A stretch of 64,000 nucleotides of DNA from Thuidium tamariscinum (Eukaryota > Streptophyta > Bryopsida > Hypnales > Thuidiaceae): assembly GCA_947034885.2 (NCBI GenBank), contig OX344749.2, positions 32,111,182 to 32,175,181 of the forward strand, in the 5' to 3' direction. Both the position numbers and the translations under genes were made by a program. This document shows, piece after piece, positions 50,109 to 62,332 of the stretch (positions are counted from its first letter, which is position 1; every line of letters starts with the position of its first letter). Below the pieces are notes generated by a model, which was not told the DNA's origin, did no database searches, and saw only the letters and a program-made list of their open reading frames with translations.

Positions 50109-50765
50109 TTAACCCCTAAGTGCCCTGACACCAAAATTTGGTGTTTGCAAAACTTTGAAGTTAAATAAAACCTAATCAAGTTGCTATTTTTAATAGTTCA
50201 TATTTTTGAAGAATTCTTTTCAAAGTCTACTTTAAGTATCAAAAACCTGATCTTGAAAATGATTGACTATGATTTTTTTATTCAAGATTTTGTGCAAGGA
50301 TATCCATTGCAATCTTGACTTTCTTTAATATTGAGGGTTCTTAGAAGTGAGCCTCAAATACACAAGATCTTGGAGAAAAAATCACATTAGAAATTCATTT
50401 AAAATAAATCATAGAGTAGATTTTGAGAAGCCATAAATTGACTGGGGTCATGCATGTTAGGCCCTTTCACTTGAAACTTTTTGTAACCAACTTTTTAGAT
50501 TGGACTTGTGGAAAGAGGATTGAAAGACTTCACATCACTTTTGCAATTTTAACACTCTCAGAATCAAACATTACAATCTTTCAATCCATAAGTGATATTG
50601 TTGTGTTTTCTTTTCTTGAGTGATCTCTAATGTGTCTAGTTTGAATTTGTAACATTTCAAAAAAAAATTGATAAAGCTCCTCATATAGTTGACTATTTAT
50701 TCACTTTAAAACAGATTCCTCAAAGCTCCAAAAAGGCCTTGAACATTTAGACATTTAGGGGTTAA
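50109..50765. mobile_element. TTAA-flanked repeat element
   Basis: TTAA on both sides. The left end cccctaagtgccctg and right end read inward cccctaaatgtctaaatg match the family rule. Its interior (50130-50500) is paralogous to 55150-55505 and, inverted, to 59655-59975. Confidence 0.7.
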
Positions 50766-51110
50766 ACTTCTCGAATACTGCATCGATCGATCTCTGCCCC
50801 GCACGGCGAACTAATTTCAATGGCACTCTCAACTGCCGCGCGCACATCTGGAGGTTCCGTGGACGGACGGAATCCTCCAAGTCCAAGCCAGAACTGACAT
50901 GATGCGCGCTGCGATGCTTGCCACAGTCCTGTGGAGAATGTGGGCTGACTTGTCCGTCCGTCTCCTGTAGATCACGTTGACGTCCTCGGCGTCCACGTGA
51001 TCTACAGGAGACGTTCAACAGAAATCTTCCGAAGCAGGGGAGGTGCTTCATTCCTGTCTCCAGACACTCTGCGGTAAAAGAGAATCAAAGTTGGGATTTC
51101 TTCATGCAGT
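50766..51110. other. Small GC-rich island with a hairpin
   Basis: A sharp rise in GC against the neighbours. A 98-residue frame on - and others are without domains. It contains the 53-base hairpin at 50960-51012. It could be a fragment of a promoter or gene moved by a mobile element. Confidence 0.45.
50960..51012. repeat. Short hairpin, 23-bp arms
   Basis: Left arm gtctcctgtagatcacgttg plus acg. The right arm is its reverse complement with one mismatch. The loop is tcctcgg, seven bases. Confidence 0.85.
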
Positions 51111-51209
51111 TCTTACTTGCGTTCTTTGCTTTGTTTTCTTAGTTCCTTCTTAAAAAAACGAAAAACGAAAGTATCCTCGCTGGGGACTTGTTCCCTGGTC
51201 TCCCATGTA

Positions 51210-51502
51210 AGGTAAGGGGCTGTAATTGCAACCCTATCTCTAAAAGCGATCTGGTAGATTTTGCCTCTAACATGTACCAAAAGTGTACATTTCAGGAGGG
51301 GGGCGTTTTTAGAAACCACCATGTTTTCAACTTCAAAAATTCATAACTAATTCCATGAAGGTCCAAAAAATATGAAACGACTTCGGTTAGATGCCAATTC
51401 CGTTTTTCTTACCACGAAAATTTACTAAAAACTGTTTTAAGGAGTTTTGCTTCCCCAAAATGCAAATTAGTTGGTAAAGGGTTGCTTTTACAGCCCCCAC
51501 CT
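51210..51502. mobile_element. AGGTA/TA MITE, copy 3
   Basis: The ends aggtaaggggctgtaattg and aggtgggggctgtaaaagc are flanked by TA. It is closely similar in full length to 52894-53187. Confidence 0.8.
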
Positions 51503-51718
51503 TATTGTTTCCCTCTATCAATGGAAATTGTCCATTTGGTTAGAAGAAAAAAAAAAAGAGTTGGGATTTCGATAGGCGAGGGTATGCTTGACTCTTTGTA
51601 AAATTGATATTTGGTTGGAGTAATAGATTTGTAGACTTGGGTCAAAGTCGTGACCAGATCAATGCATGGAAGAACAGTACTTCAATCGCTAAGTGGACAT
51701 ACAAGAGTCATTAGAGGA

Positions 51719-52001
51719 TTTTTGAGGCCATTGGAAGACTGCGGGAATGCAGTTTTTGCCACGTGAACAGAAATCCTACGTGGTCGAGAGAGTGCCACAT
51801 CATAAATTTATTTATTTATTGAAAAATAAATAAATTTTGAACTTTTTTTCATATTTCAGGACCCATATTTAAATTTTTTTTAAATTTAAAATTTTATTTA
51901 TTATTAATAAATATTGGCCTAATAGCGGTCAGCAGTTACAGGAACAATTTTGGGGAATAACCCCGAAACAGCCCTTTGGAGGCCTCAAATCCCCTCTAAT
52001 G
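51719..52001. mobile_element. MITE, CATTAGA family, copy 2
   Basis: The ends cattagaggatttttgaggcc and cattagaggggatttgaggcc are inverted. It matches 1508-1794 in reverse orientation along its length. Confidence 0.75.
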
Positions 52002-52893
52002 GTATATGTATGTCTCTCTCTCTCTATATATATAATTATTGTACAAGAATATACTATTTTTGAATTAGGTGTAGTTGTACTTGGGACTTGAGAACCTCCA
52101 TGTGTATGGGTTTTTTTTTTCTTTTAATTTGTTGACTTTAATGACTATTGCAATAATTTTCTTGATGTAGGACAACGTAATTGACAAGGCAAACTAATTT
52201 CACTATTTTGTAGAGATATTTATATTATAGATGTCTTTATCATTAAAACCTTCTATAATTATAGGACATTTGTGTTTTAGATATCTATATTATAGGTGTT
52301 TATATTATAAGTACTTTCAATGGCTATAGGGTATCTAATTGTACCTAAACAATTGACTCATATGTTCACATTTCTATGCTCACATACTAGCATTATGGTG
52401 TTTTTAGAATGACCCAATTAAACATGAACCTAACTAAAATCTCCAATTAGTCACTTGATGCCCACTTGATCCTTCCAAGGTTAAAAAGGAAAAATGATAC
52501 AAATGGCATTGCACAACAAATCTTCTAGCTCAACAATCTTTTGAGGCATTTATTAGGGGTTGTGTCACTTTCTTTGCAAATGAAACTTCTATGAAGAATG
52601 ACAAGGTGTAGATTGAAAAGAAGAGCCAATAAGAGTCCTTCTCCGTAAAGAAGGTGTGACTCTTGCCTTTTTAGTGTCTAAAGAATGAAAATGGACACGA
52701 CTTGTTTATCTTCTCCACAACTTCTAAATCTTCACAATCTTCATGCCCATTCTTCATCTTCAAAGGAAGAAAAAAAATTTCAATCTTCAAAGAATGGACC
52801 TTTTGCAATTCAAAAATAGAGTCGTCATTCTCTGTGGATTAAGAATGGGGAGTGAGACAACCCTGGCTAGTTGTTCTCATAAGGGTGAATATA

Positions 52894-53187
52894 AGGTAGA
52901 GGGCTGATATTATGACCCTGTCTCTAATAGCGTTCTGGTAGATTTTGTCTCTAACATGTACCAGAAGTGTACATTTCAGGAGGGGGTCGCTTTTAGAAAC
53001 CACTGTGTTTTCAACTTCAAAAATTAATAACTAATTCCCTGAAGGTCCAAAAGGTATGAAACGACTTGAGTTAGATGCCAATTCCATTTTTCTTACCACA
53101 AAAATTTACTAAAAATTGTTTTAAGGAATTTAGCTTCCCCAAAATACAAATAAGTTGATAAAAGGTTGTTTTTATAGCCCCCTACCT
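52894..53187. mobile_element. AGGTA/TA MITE, copy 4
   Basis: The ends aggtagagggctgatatta and aggtagggggctataaaaa are flanked by TA. It is nearly collinear with copy 3, 1.7 kb to the left. Confidence 0.8.
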
Positions 53188-55149
53188 TAGAGGGTATTCC
53201 ACAAGGTGATATTAAAGAGGCCTACTTTCAAGTGAGTGATGGATGCCGAATTATAGAGTACAGAAGTTCATTACTAAGGGCAAAACACCCATTCCCGCAC
53301 CTGTTCCGTGCAATGGACTATAGATTCACCCAAATGCGTCAGTAGACTTCCCTTAATGTGTTCACTAGATGTATGATTGTAATTTGCTGACACAATTGAA
53401 GGACACATAGGGAAATTTGGTTGGCTAAGTGCTGATTTTCGCAGGGTTCAGTTTTGGAGGCACCTATAGGACGGTCGACAGATTTAGGGAGCCAACACTT
53501 TGAAAATTTGTAGAAATTACATATTGTATCCGAAAAATCTAATTTTTTTTTAATATTCATGATTTTCACTCGCTACTACTAGAAAAATATCATTTTTAGA
53601 AAAAGTTGCCTCCAAATATGCTGAATTCCTTATTTGGACGGTTTTGGGTGTTTCCACTATAGGTTCATCCAAGACAATGTGCTTTTCCGTCTTCCTCCAG
53701 CAGTGATGGATCTTTTGCCTTTTTCGTACCTTTTCCACCGCAGACCTCATTGAATAAAGAGAAAAGAGAAAACAAAACGGAAAAAGCAAAAGCGTCGAAG
53801 CCCGCCGGTTAAATTTAACCGGCTAGATTGGTCAATTCATTACATAGCCATGTTGCAGTACCGTAGCTCAATAATGGCTGTAGAATGTCAACATCTCCGA
53901 TTTCTCATTCTGAGAAACGGATGATTTTCATCCAATCCCATGGCGGGGGGAAGATCTGTTCACCCCTTGTAGACGAGGGGTGTTCCAAATTCCAAAATTG
54001 TGGAAATGCAAGATATTTAATACCAATTCTATAAAAAATTATAGAATATGATCTAGGAGAGGCAACCCTATTCTTGATCACCCCCATTTCTAGCAAGGTA
54101 AGGTGGTCTAATTGCCATTAGTTTTTATGCATATTGATGAGGAATGGTACTTATCATTGATCCCAAAATTGGTTTATAAAATTAGTAGAATATCCTACCT
54201 TTCAAGAAAAACAAGGCATCAACTTTGGCTATTTTGGGAGTGAGTAGTATCAAAACAAAATAGAAAAAAGAGGATTTTGCAAGTTGTGAAGGATTATTGG
54301 GAGTACTACAAGACAAAACTTACTAAATATATGCTAATTCTACTATGGTAAAAGTTGCAAATTGGCTATCAAATTTTATTGTTTGTTGTAATTTTGACTG
54401 CAATGGCTCTATTAAAGGCCCTTTTTTACAATGTATTAGTAGCGCAAGAAGTTTTTGGATAGAAACTTGGCGAAATTTAGCTAGTTTTGGGAACGCTGGT
54501 ACTTACGCTTAGTAAGATGGCACATGGCAATAAATCACTTTTGATTGACGTGCCAATTTTTATATCATAATAAAAAAACATTCTTGGTTTTACAATTTGT
54601 CTTTGGTTAGAAATATCATGACTTGAATGCATAACTAATATGGGATGAACAAATTCTTCACCTAAAAAATTCATAATAATTTTTTTTTAGGAATTAAAAT
54701 TTTGAAATCCTTTTGAAATCTATTTCAATATATAAGAAATTTTTTTATTCAACATATCCATATTTCAAGTATGCTCAATTGCTTATTTGATCAAAAATGG
54801 ATTGCATCTCCTATAGGTTATATTTGGAACGACAAGTGTACTAAAGCACTAATTAATATTTTTTCAATAAAATTTGAAATAAGAAAGTAAAAATTACTAC
54901 AATAGTTAAATGTGGATGAGATACTTGTCATAAATTTATATCTGGTACATTTATTTAACTCAAATATGACCAAACTATGTTTATTTGGAAAGATAGCAAT
55001 TTTGGATAGCTCATTATAAACAAAAATTTAAAATTTTTTTCTTTGAAATTTTCACATAACATGAAGTAACTTTGAAGCCCAATAATTTTCATAAACTTTT
55101 GACTACATCATTCAAAAGTAATTGATTGATATGTAATTCATTTTCATTA
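53188..55149. other. AT-rich intergenic DNA
   Basis: No gene. It has small palindromes such as ccggttaaatttaaccgg near 53.8 kb and caccccttgtagacgagggg near 53.96 kb. Confidence 0.45.
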
Positions 55150-55505
55150 ATCTCTAAATGTCCAAAGCACCAAAAACAAGTGCTTGCAAAATTTTGAAGT
55201 TAAATAAAACCTAAACAAGTTGCTATCTTAATACTTTATATTTTCTTAAACTTCTTTTTGAAGTTTAGTTTAAGCATAAAAAATTCAGTCTTGAAAATGA
55301 TTGATAACGATTTTTGTATTCAAGATTTTGTGCAAGGGTGTCCATTGCAATCTTGACTTTCATAGTGTTAAGGGCTCTTGAAAATGAGCCCCAAATACAC
55401 TAGAACTTGGAAAAAAAACCACATTAGAAATTCATTTAAAAAAATTGTAGAGTAGATTTTGAGAAGCCGTATATTGATTGGAGTTATGCATGTTAGGCCC
55501 TTTGA
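55150..55505. repeat. Paralogue of the 50.1 kb element interior
   Basis: It shares long collinear blocks with 50130-50500: gaagttaaataaaacctaa, attcaagattttgtgcaagg, gtccattgcaatcttgactt, cacattagaaattcattta and atgcatgttaggccctttga. Only ctctaaatgtcc of the left terminus is left. Confidence 0.75.
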
Positions 55506-55933
55506 CATTGTGTCAATAGTTTATCATAACCAATGTTTTCTTTTGTCTTTTTGGTGCCAGATTGCACCCAAAAAAATAATTTGGATAAAAAACACTTAAA
55601 AAAATGCCAAAAAACTTGGATGAAATCGCCAATAAACTTTGAATCAAAGAAAAATATTGGATGAAATCACCTCAATGTGGATGAATACTGTACTATTCAT
55701 CCAATAAATGGATGAATGTTGTAACTTGGAGCACCCCTTTTTCATTTTATGTCGCCACTGTGGCTATTCGTCAAAAATGAAAAAAACAAACACTGGTCGT
55801 AACCTGTTTTAAGTGATGTATGATGTTCCACTATTGCGTTGTCCGGGTAGAAAACCATGATCTTGAGAGCTCAAAATACACAACCTTCTAAATTTTTTCT
55901 ATCAAATTTTTCTTAAATTTCAAGCAAGTATTA

Positions 55934-56206
55934 AGGTAGGTACACCCAAAAGCGCCGTGTTCCTAAAAGCGCCATCTACAGTGCACATACATTTCCGAAA
56001 TCAGTCATGTTGACAGATTGTAGATGGCACTTTTAGAAACAGACTTTGACTGTTAATAACTTTTGCATACGGTATCCAAATCCTGCGTTCTTTGGTGCAT
56101 TGGAACATGCTTTCACTTGCCAACAAGACTACATAAAAATTTGAACTAATTAATATCAGGAACTAGGCTCAGTATGAATAAGTGGCACTTTTGGGTGTAC
56201 CTACCT
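55934..56206. mobile_element. AGGTA/TA MITE, copy 5
   Basis: The long inverted ends aggtaggtacacccaaaag and aggtaggtacacccaaaag are identical over at least 19 bases, flanked by TA. A second inverted pair inside (gcgccatctaca and tgtagatggcac) extends the foldback. The best-preserved termini of the family. Confidence 0.85.
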
Positions 56207-57710
56207 TACTACATACGAAAAATATCAAAACTTTGAAATGTGTATTTCAATGTCACAATGTAAAAATCTAATTAAGCGTGACCAACCAGCAGGAACATGG
56301 AATGTCCGTTCAGAATTAACATAATTACAGGCCGCTAATACTTTCAAGAAAACATTGCAATTCCTGTATTTCAAACACTTTCCGAATCATCAGTTCTCTT
56401 TTTTCTAAATGAGATGAGACCGACTGACAAAACATTAAGAACTGACTAAACCCAAATCCCCAATTCCCTCCATCTCACTAAAATAGAACTCCTGGCCCCA
56501 GTGCTCCACGTACTCGCAGCACCGCGATCTCGCTCGGCACGCGAACGGCGAGTCCGCGACCGGACCTGATCTGACGGAAGGCGGACCTCACTCTTGAAGA
56601 AATTCTTAGTAATTACTGTAGTGCACAAATTCACTTTCCCCCATTCTTCGCACTGGCAATCACTCCCCCCCTTTTAGCACTCGCAGTCACTTACAATTAG
56701 TCGATTTCGAATGCAAACAAAAACAGTTTTAGCAAAGTTCCTGACTGATGAGTCATGTTCTAAATCTGCAATCTGCAATGCCTCGAAAGGCGGAGTGACG
56801 GGGTGGCCGTCGTCAGGAGCGTTATAATGGAAAAAGCCTGCGTAATAACTTCATTAACCGCGCTTAGCAGCCGGCGTCTGTGAGCGTCTAAACAAGCTTT
56901 CCAAGCTCATCTGCAGTTCAGTTCGTTACTGTAGCAGCCCTTGATGAGTGCGTGAGTGAGTGAATGCGATCTCATCAGACACTCGTGACCCACAGAGAAG
57001 CTCCGCCACAGGTTTCATCCTTCTGCTGCCCGGCACTCGTCAGTGAGGACGGACACGCCATTGCACGTGCATTCCGTGTATGGGATTCATCACAGTCCGG
57101 GACGGGAGTGCGGACCGACTGTGGGCGAAGTTCTTTATGTTAATTTGTGCGGTCCAATTCGCCTTCACGAGTCACGAGTCACGACAAGGCGGGGTGGACC
57201 GACGGAGAACCGACCTCCCACGACGACTTGAGCTTGGAACCCAAAGTCTTCCGTCGTCAGTGTTGTCACGTCGGAAAGCTGGATGTCGACGGAAGGCAGG
57301 AAGAAACGAGAATCGGAATTGGGCTGGCTGCTCTTGGAATCAGGTGGCAAAAATTTCAAACATTCGGGAGACTCATCAAATGATGAGCTCTCCTTGCTGT
57401 ACGGTCGAGGAATTCATAGGTTGAAGCTCTTTCCGTCGCAATGTGAAGTTTAATACATTTGATGCATTTTTTTTCCTTTTCTTTTGGGAGACACATGGAC
57501 AAATTCCATTGCAAAGGGAAAAGCCAGTGCAGAGAACCAAAGGCCTGAAACATAGGATGCATTTGACGAGCATTGAATATAAGGAAAGACTATGTATAAA
57601 AGTAATCGTTTGACTCCGAAAAGACGTTTCCATGAACAGTGGTTCTGGAAATTGACAAAAACTGAATGATTTCAGTGCATTGAGTCAAAAGGAAATATTA
57701 TTTTGAAATT
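56207..57710. other. GC-rich island, no gene recognised
   Basis: Between about 56450 and 57450 composition is balanced to GC-rich. Overlapping frames of 62-114 residues lie on both strands (longest 57080-57424, +), none with a domain. It could be a promoter, a non-coding transcript or a decayed gene. Confidence 0.4.
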
Positions 57711-57722
57711 TTACAGCATACT

Positions 57723-57753
<31 letters not shown>

Positions 57754-57761
57754 CAGCATAC
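57711..57761 (+). mobile_element. Poly(A)-only retroposition scar
   Basis: ttacagcatac occurs at 57711-57721 and again at 57751-57761, flanking ttc plus 26 A. This is what target-primed reverse transcription leaves if copying stops almost at once after the poly(A) tail of a LINE-mobilised RNA. Confidence 0.75.
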
Positions 57762-57911
57762 GAAGGTGTAGGACGCTATGTACCCCACTATGCCTGTGCA
57801 CTCCAAAGATGCGAACACACCGTCCCTGCCTACCACTCCCGACTCCCAAAATCCAGGATCGTTGATGGGCTTAAAAAAAATGAGTCCCCCTTTTCATGCT
57901 GTGGATCTGAA

Positions 57912-57936
57912 ATTATTATTATTATTATTATTATTG
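57912..57936. repeat. (ATT)n microsatellite
   Basis: About eight tandem att units. Confidence 0.9.
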
Positions 57937-58315
57937 AACGAAATTATTATTTTTGATTGCATCTCCACGGGCAATACCGAATATGATATTTACAGTATGC
58001 GGTATCTAGTATATGGATTGCGGTGATAGAATCTTCTCAAAAAAATCATAAGTATGGAGTGCAAAATAAATTTTACAACCATATAGTGGTTGCCATTTGT
58101 CAACTAGGTAATTGACAAATTGAGTGAGTTTGTCACTATCATGTCTTCAAGTTTTATATATATCATTATACAATTGTATCAATGTGTAGAATAACTTTTG
58201 AAATCTTTTGCAATGGAATTTTAAAGTCATTATTGTCGACAAATGTTAGAAAAAAAAAGGTGACTTTTTGAACCTTGATTGATTCGGTGAGCAAAGTTTG
58301 AGTCATATATTTGTG

Positions 58316-58335
58316 AGTATATATATATATATATA
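58316..58335. repeat. Short (TA)n tract
   Basis: Nine to ten TA units in AT-rich DNA. From here to about 59.4 kb no gene or clear element is seen. Confidence 0.8.
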
Positions 58336-59469
58336 AAAGAATGTATAGTTGTAACATGTCTTTTGAGTGGATAACGATGTATGATGCATGACTACCCACC
58401 CAAAAGAAATTATTAACTCAACCCCCTCCTCCACCCCCCTCCCAAACAAACAAGCAAAATTTTAAAATTTTAAATTTGCATCCCCCCACCTCTTGTAATT
58501 CTCAAAAGCCAATGTGATTGACAATCCATATGGGATTTTACCCGTATCCTTATTTAGTATACATATTCAATATTGTATACATATTTAATACTATAAGTAT
58601 ATTCAGTATTGTATATATGTGTATATTTAATATTTTAGTACTATATATATTCAATATTTATATCCGTATTTAATATCCATATGTGTATCCATATTTGGAT
58701 GGCTGAGATTAAATCTCACAAGATCAATGACTTGTGATTTTTTGAGAAATCAACGGTGATTGCGAAGGTCACCATTTTTTTTTAAACTATCAATGACCTA
58801 TAAATTTTTGGAGAGGAGGGGGAGGACAAATGCAAACCAAGATGGGTTGCATCTTTGAGGATAGTATACAATTATGAATTATTTGACTATTGCATAGGTA
58901 AACTTGTTGGTTGATTCAATGTTAATATTCAAAGATAGTTGACACATATAACATATTGGGATGTAGTATGCTATATTTGGATAAGGGATTTCTCTTGGAA
59001 CTCCATCTTTTACATTTCATACCTTAAAATTTGAAGTTGGATTACTATCAACTTTGACAAACTTACATGACTTTTGATTCACAACGTTGTTATGAATTAG
59101 CTTAAATCCTCCCATGCTTTGAATGCATAGATAAGTCAAATCTTATTAGTTTCTAAGTATGTATGGCATCTTCCCTACTTTATTCCAATCAAGATACAAC
59201 ATGGTGCCCTATCTACTGAAGATTCCTCATTTTTTTCACCTAATCTCTTGCAAGGCTAATGAAGTCACCTCCAAAGTCCTCTTTGCTCACCAAGGGAGCC
59301 TAACATGCTTTAGAGTGACAATTGCAATACCTTGGCAAAAAAGCCACACCAAATTTCCAAATTGTCATTTGTGACATTTAATCACTAGTACTATTTAGTA
59401 TTAAACTATTTTTGAAAATTATGAAAAAATTAAGAAAAGTGTATGATAGTCATCAATACCTTCTCTAAG

Positions 59470-59575
59470 AATCTTGAGTCATTTTGAGCAAAAATGCAAA
59501 AGTTATGGCCAAAAAGCAGATCGGTACTTAAGTTGTGATGGAAAATAGTACAAGTGTTTCTTGCATTCACCCATT
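59470..59575. repeat. Second copy of the element end found at 31.98 kb
   Basis: It matches the right 100 bases of 31254-31981: atgcaaaagttat, then tacaagtgtttcttgca and ttcaccc. The opposite end was not found. Confidence 0.65.
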
Positions 59576-59654
59576 CACATGTCAAATCTAACAAATTGGT
59601 CACCAAATAATATGAAGTTAAATGGCATAACATGCACAAGATCAAATATTTATG

Positions 59655-59975
59655 GCTTCTTGAATTATGCTCTACAATTTCTTTGAATGAATTTCTAATG
59701 TGATTTTTTCTCTAAGATCTAATGTATTTGAGGCTCACTTCCTAGAGCCCTCAAGACTAGGAAAATCAAAATTAGAAATCAATGGTAAAAAATCTTCAAT
59801 AGAAAAATATGACTACTAAACTCAAAATTGGATTTCAGATACTAAAACTAGACTTCAAAAGAATTTTGAGAAATACGAACTAATAAAAAAGTGTAGAGAA
59901 ACTTGATTACATTTTATTTTACTTAAAAATACTATCAACACCAAAATTTGGTGCCTTAGGCATTCAAAGTTTAAA
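59655..59975. repeat. Inverted paralogue of the 50.1/55.1 kb repeat
   Basis: Reading the - strand gives caccaaattttggtgttg-like start, then attagaaattcattcaaag and gagcctcaaatacatta in the order seen at 50.1 kb, more diverged. Confidence 0.65.
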
Positions 59976-61077
59976 ATAAATAACATTCCAACAATTATGA
60001 AAGTTGTTTTTAGAAATCTTGTATGGCAACCTTGACTATTATGTACGATAACATATTAATGAAATTAAAAAGAAAAATGGATCTACATGAAAATATTTAA
60101 TATAAAAATGATTATCAAAATGAATATATGATTTAGATACTTTGGAAGAATAAGTATTATGTAATCAAAAATTTAAACTAAACTAAACATAAAGCACTAG
60201 GATCTATCATTGAGGTAAACTTTTCATTCTCACTGCGTCAATGATATACAAAAATTTACATTTTAGGAGGTAGACACTTTTTGTAACCACTGCATTTGGA
60301 CTTCAAAGATGGATATCTCAAAATGCTCTACTAATCCTCAATTGCCATCTTCACTCTATGTACATCTCCATCGTCAATCATGTTTTCATGTAGAAGAAAT
60401 TGTTTTAGAACCAAACTTTGTTCTTTCATAATTGTTGCATATAGTACCTAATTCCTTTCATATATGTTAGAGCTTTGTCGGATTGTATTGAATCCAAATT
60501 GTTTCGTATTCTTTGGTATATTGAAACTTCATTTCAAGTGCTAACAAGAAAATATGAAAATTTGATGAGTTCAACAGTAGTAACTAGGTACAAAAATAAA
60601 AAGTAATGGTGTTGGGGGAACCCATCTCAATTCCAAGAAGTTTCAAAAAAATACCATAAGTAAAGGGTAGAATTGGCAATTTTCTATTGTATATTTGTGT
60701 GTGTATCTCTCTCTTTCTATATAAATGACATTTGACAAGTACTACAAATATAATATTTTTTTTTCCAATATTCTTTTTTTCCACCTTACGATTTTTTTGT
60801 TTTTTGGAAAAATTATTTCATTGTAATTATCGCATTTATTTCTTGAATTGTTTTTTACTAATCCTATCCTACATCTACCGTATGGAATGACTTGGATTCA
60901 TTGCCAATTCCATTTTTCTTTTCCAAGGAAAATTTTAGTGAAAAACATTTCAAGAAGTGTAAACTCTCTAAATTAATCAATGATTCTTCTACAGAACAAC
61001 CTCAACTACCTCGATGCAAGCTTCACACTACAAAGTCCTCCTTGTTAGTTGTAATGTAGCTCTACGATGGGTGGCAT
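59976..61077. other. AT-rich intergenic DNA
   Basis: No gene or bounded element was recognised. Confidence 0.5.
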
Positions 61078-61305
61078 CATGTCTAATCCTTCTTTTTTGT
61101 ACCATGGTGTTAGATTGTACCATTTCAAAATAAACTTCTACTTCTTGCCTGTTAATAGTAATATTTTTTCGCTAGAAATGTTTCATTTTCATTCAAAAAT
61201 GTAGATGAAATCGCCACATTTGGATGAAAAAGTGCTCAAATATGATTGAAAAGGGTTTTTTGGTTTAAAAGATGAATGAATGTTGAAAGATATAATGCTT
61301 CACTA
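61078..61305. repeat. Dispersed ACCATG-type repeat, copy 2
   Basis: Collinear with 43947-44160. It lies directly beside the Stowaway-like element. Confidence 0.6.
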
Positions 61306-61312
61306 AATTATA

Positions 61313-61567
61313 CTCCCTCTGCATAACATTCAGTAGCAACCTATCACACTGCCTCCTAGCGGATGAAATATTCCACACCATTCAAAAACTAAAGTTGCAA
61401 ACTTCAAGAAATGTCAGATGAAATTAGGTGATGGGGACTTCACAAAGGGAAAGGCAGTCCTTCTATGGGCTACTGAATGTTATGTGTCCCACTAAAAGCT
61501 TCCCAAATTCTTCGTGCAAAGATTATAAATGAGCATAGTTAGGAAGTTTTTAGCGGGACAGAGGGAG
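61313..61567. mobile_element. Stowaway-like MITE carrying another MITE
   Basis: The outer ends are ctccctctg and its complement cagagggag, with TA on both sides, the Stowaway (Tc1/mariner) signature. The left arm stops after ctccctctg at 61321 and resumes at 61485 with tgtcccactaaaagcttcc, which pairs with the right arm (ctccctctgtcccgctaaaa read inward). The stretch between is a separate CATAAC-ended element. Confidence 0.85.
61322..61484. mobile_element. CATAAC-ended MITE inside the Stowaway copy
   Basis: 163 bp with ends cataacattcagtagc exactly inverted on the right (gctactgaatgttatg). TG stands on both sides, suggesting a 2-bp duplication. Same family as 46832-47163. Confidence 0.8.
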
Positions 61568-61650
61568 TAAGTGATTGGGAAGTACCCCCTATTCCCTTAG
61601 TACTGGATTAGTACTTCAATATCAACGTAGTATAGTACAAAAAGCATTCT

Positions 61651-61729
61651 ATTGCAAAACAAAAGCAATATTGCAACACAGTGTTTTTGTTAAACCAGTA
61701 TTGTTGCAGTACTGCTTTTGTATTGCAAC
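61651..61729. repeat. Imperfect hairpin with 27-base arms
   Basis: Arms attgcaaaacaaaagcaata and its partner near 61703-61729 pair at about 22 of 27 positions around a 25-base loop. Function unknown. Confidence 0.5.
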
Positions 61730-62332
61730 AATAAACATCGATGCAAAACTGTTTCAATGGGGGGTTCCTTTCCTGATGGTCATCTGGGCCCTTTGTCCAG
61801 AAAATATTAAAAAAAGGGCTGATCCTGTCTGTGCGCACTGAGTTCCGTGTGTCCAGAATGAGTTGGCGAATGTTGATGAATGATAACGTGCTCTGAGCTC
61901 CGAGCCAGTGACGAGACTCAGTTTGGTTGGGTCCCCAACGCCCCAACGCGACTGATCTTTTCGGCCGTGCCACAAATTCCTGAACCGTGACATCTGGACA
62001 CGTACGCTCCCTTCCTTCCGTGTCCTTCTGTGGTCGTCCACGGCCGCGGACTCCGCTCCAGTCACCTTGACGTCACCGAAGGCCGCGCGCTTGCGCCCGG
62101 CTCTCTCGGCGGCAATTGCGTCGCGCAGATTTCGCGGACGGACTCCAGCGACCGAGCGACGGACGGACGGTCAGGCTGACGCCCCGCCCCCGAAATGGAA
62201 GAAACAAGGTCAGCCGGGATGTTCCCGGAAAGGACTGACTCACTGACTGTGGCCCTTTGCGCATCGCCCAAGCGGTGAAAGTAAACTTAGAAATTACCAA
62301 ATCCGGTCGCGACGGTCGCCAGTTCAGTCCCA

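Noticed and set aside
57080-57424. 114-residue open frame in a GC-rich island
   Set aside because: Overlapping frames of similar length occur on the same and opposite strand, as GC-rich DNA gives by chance.
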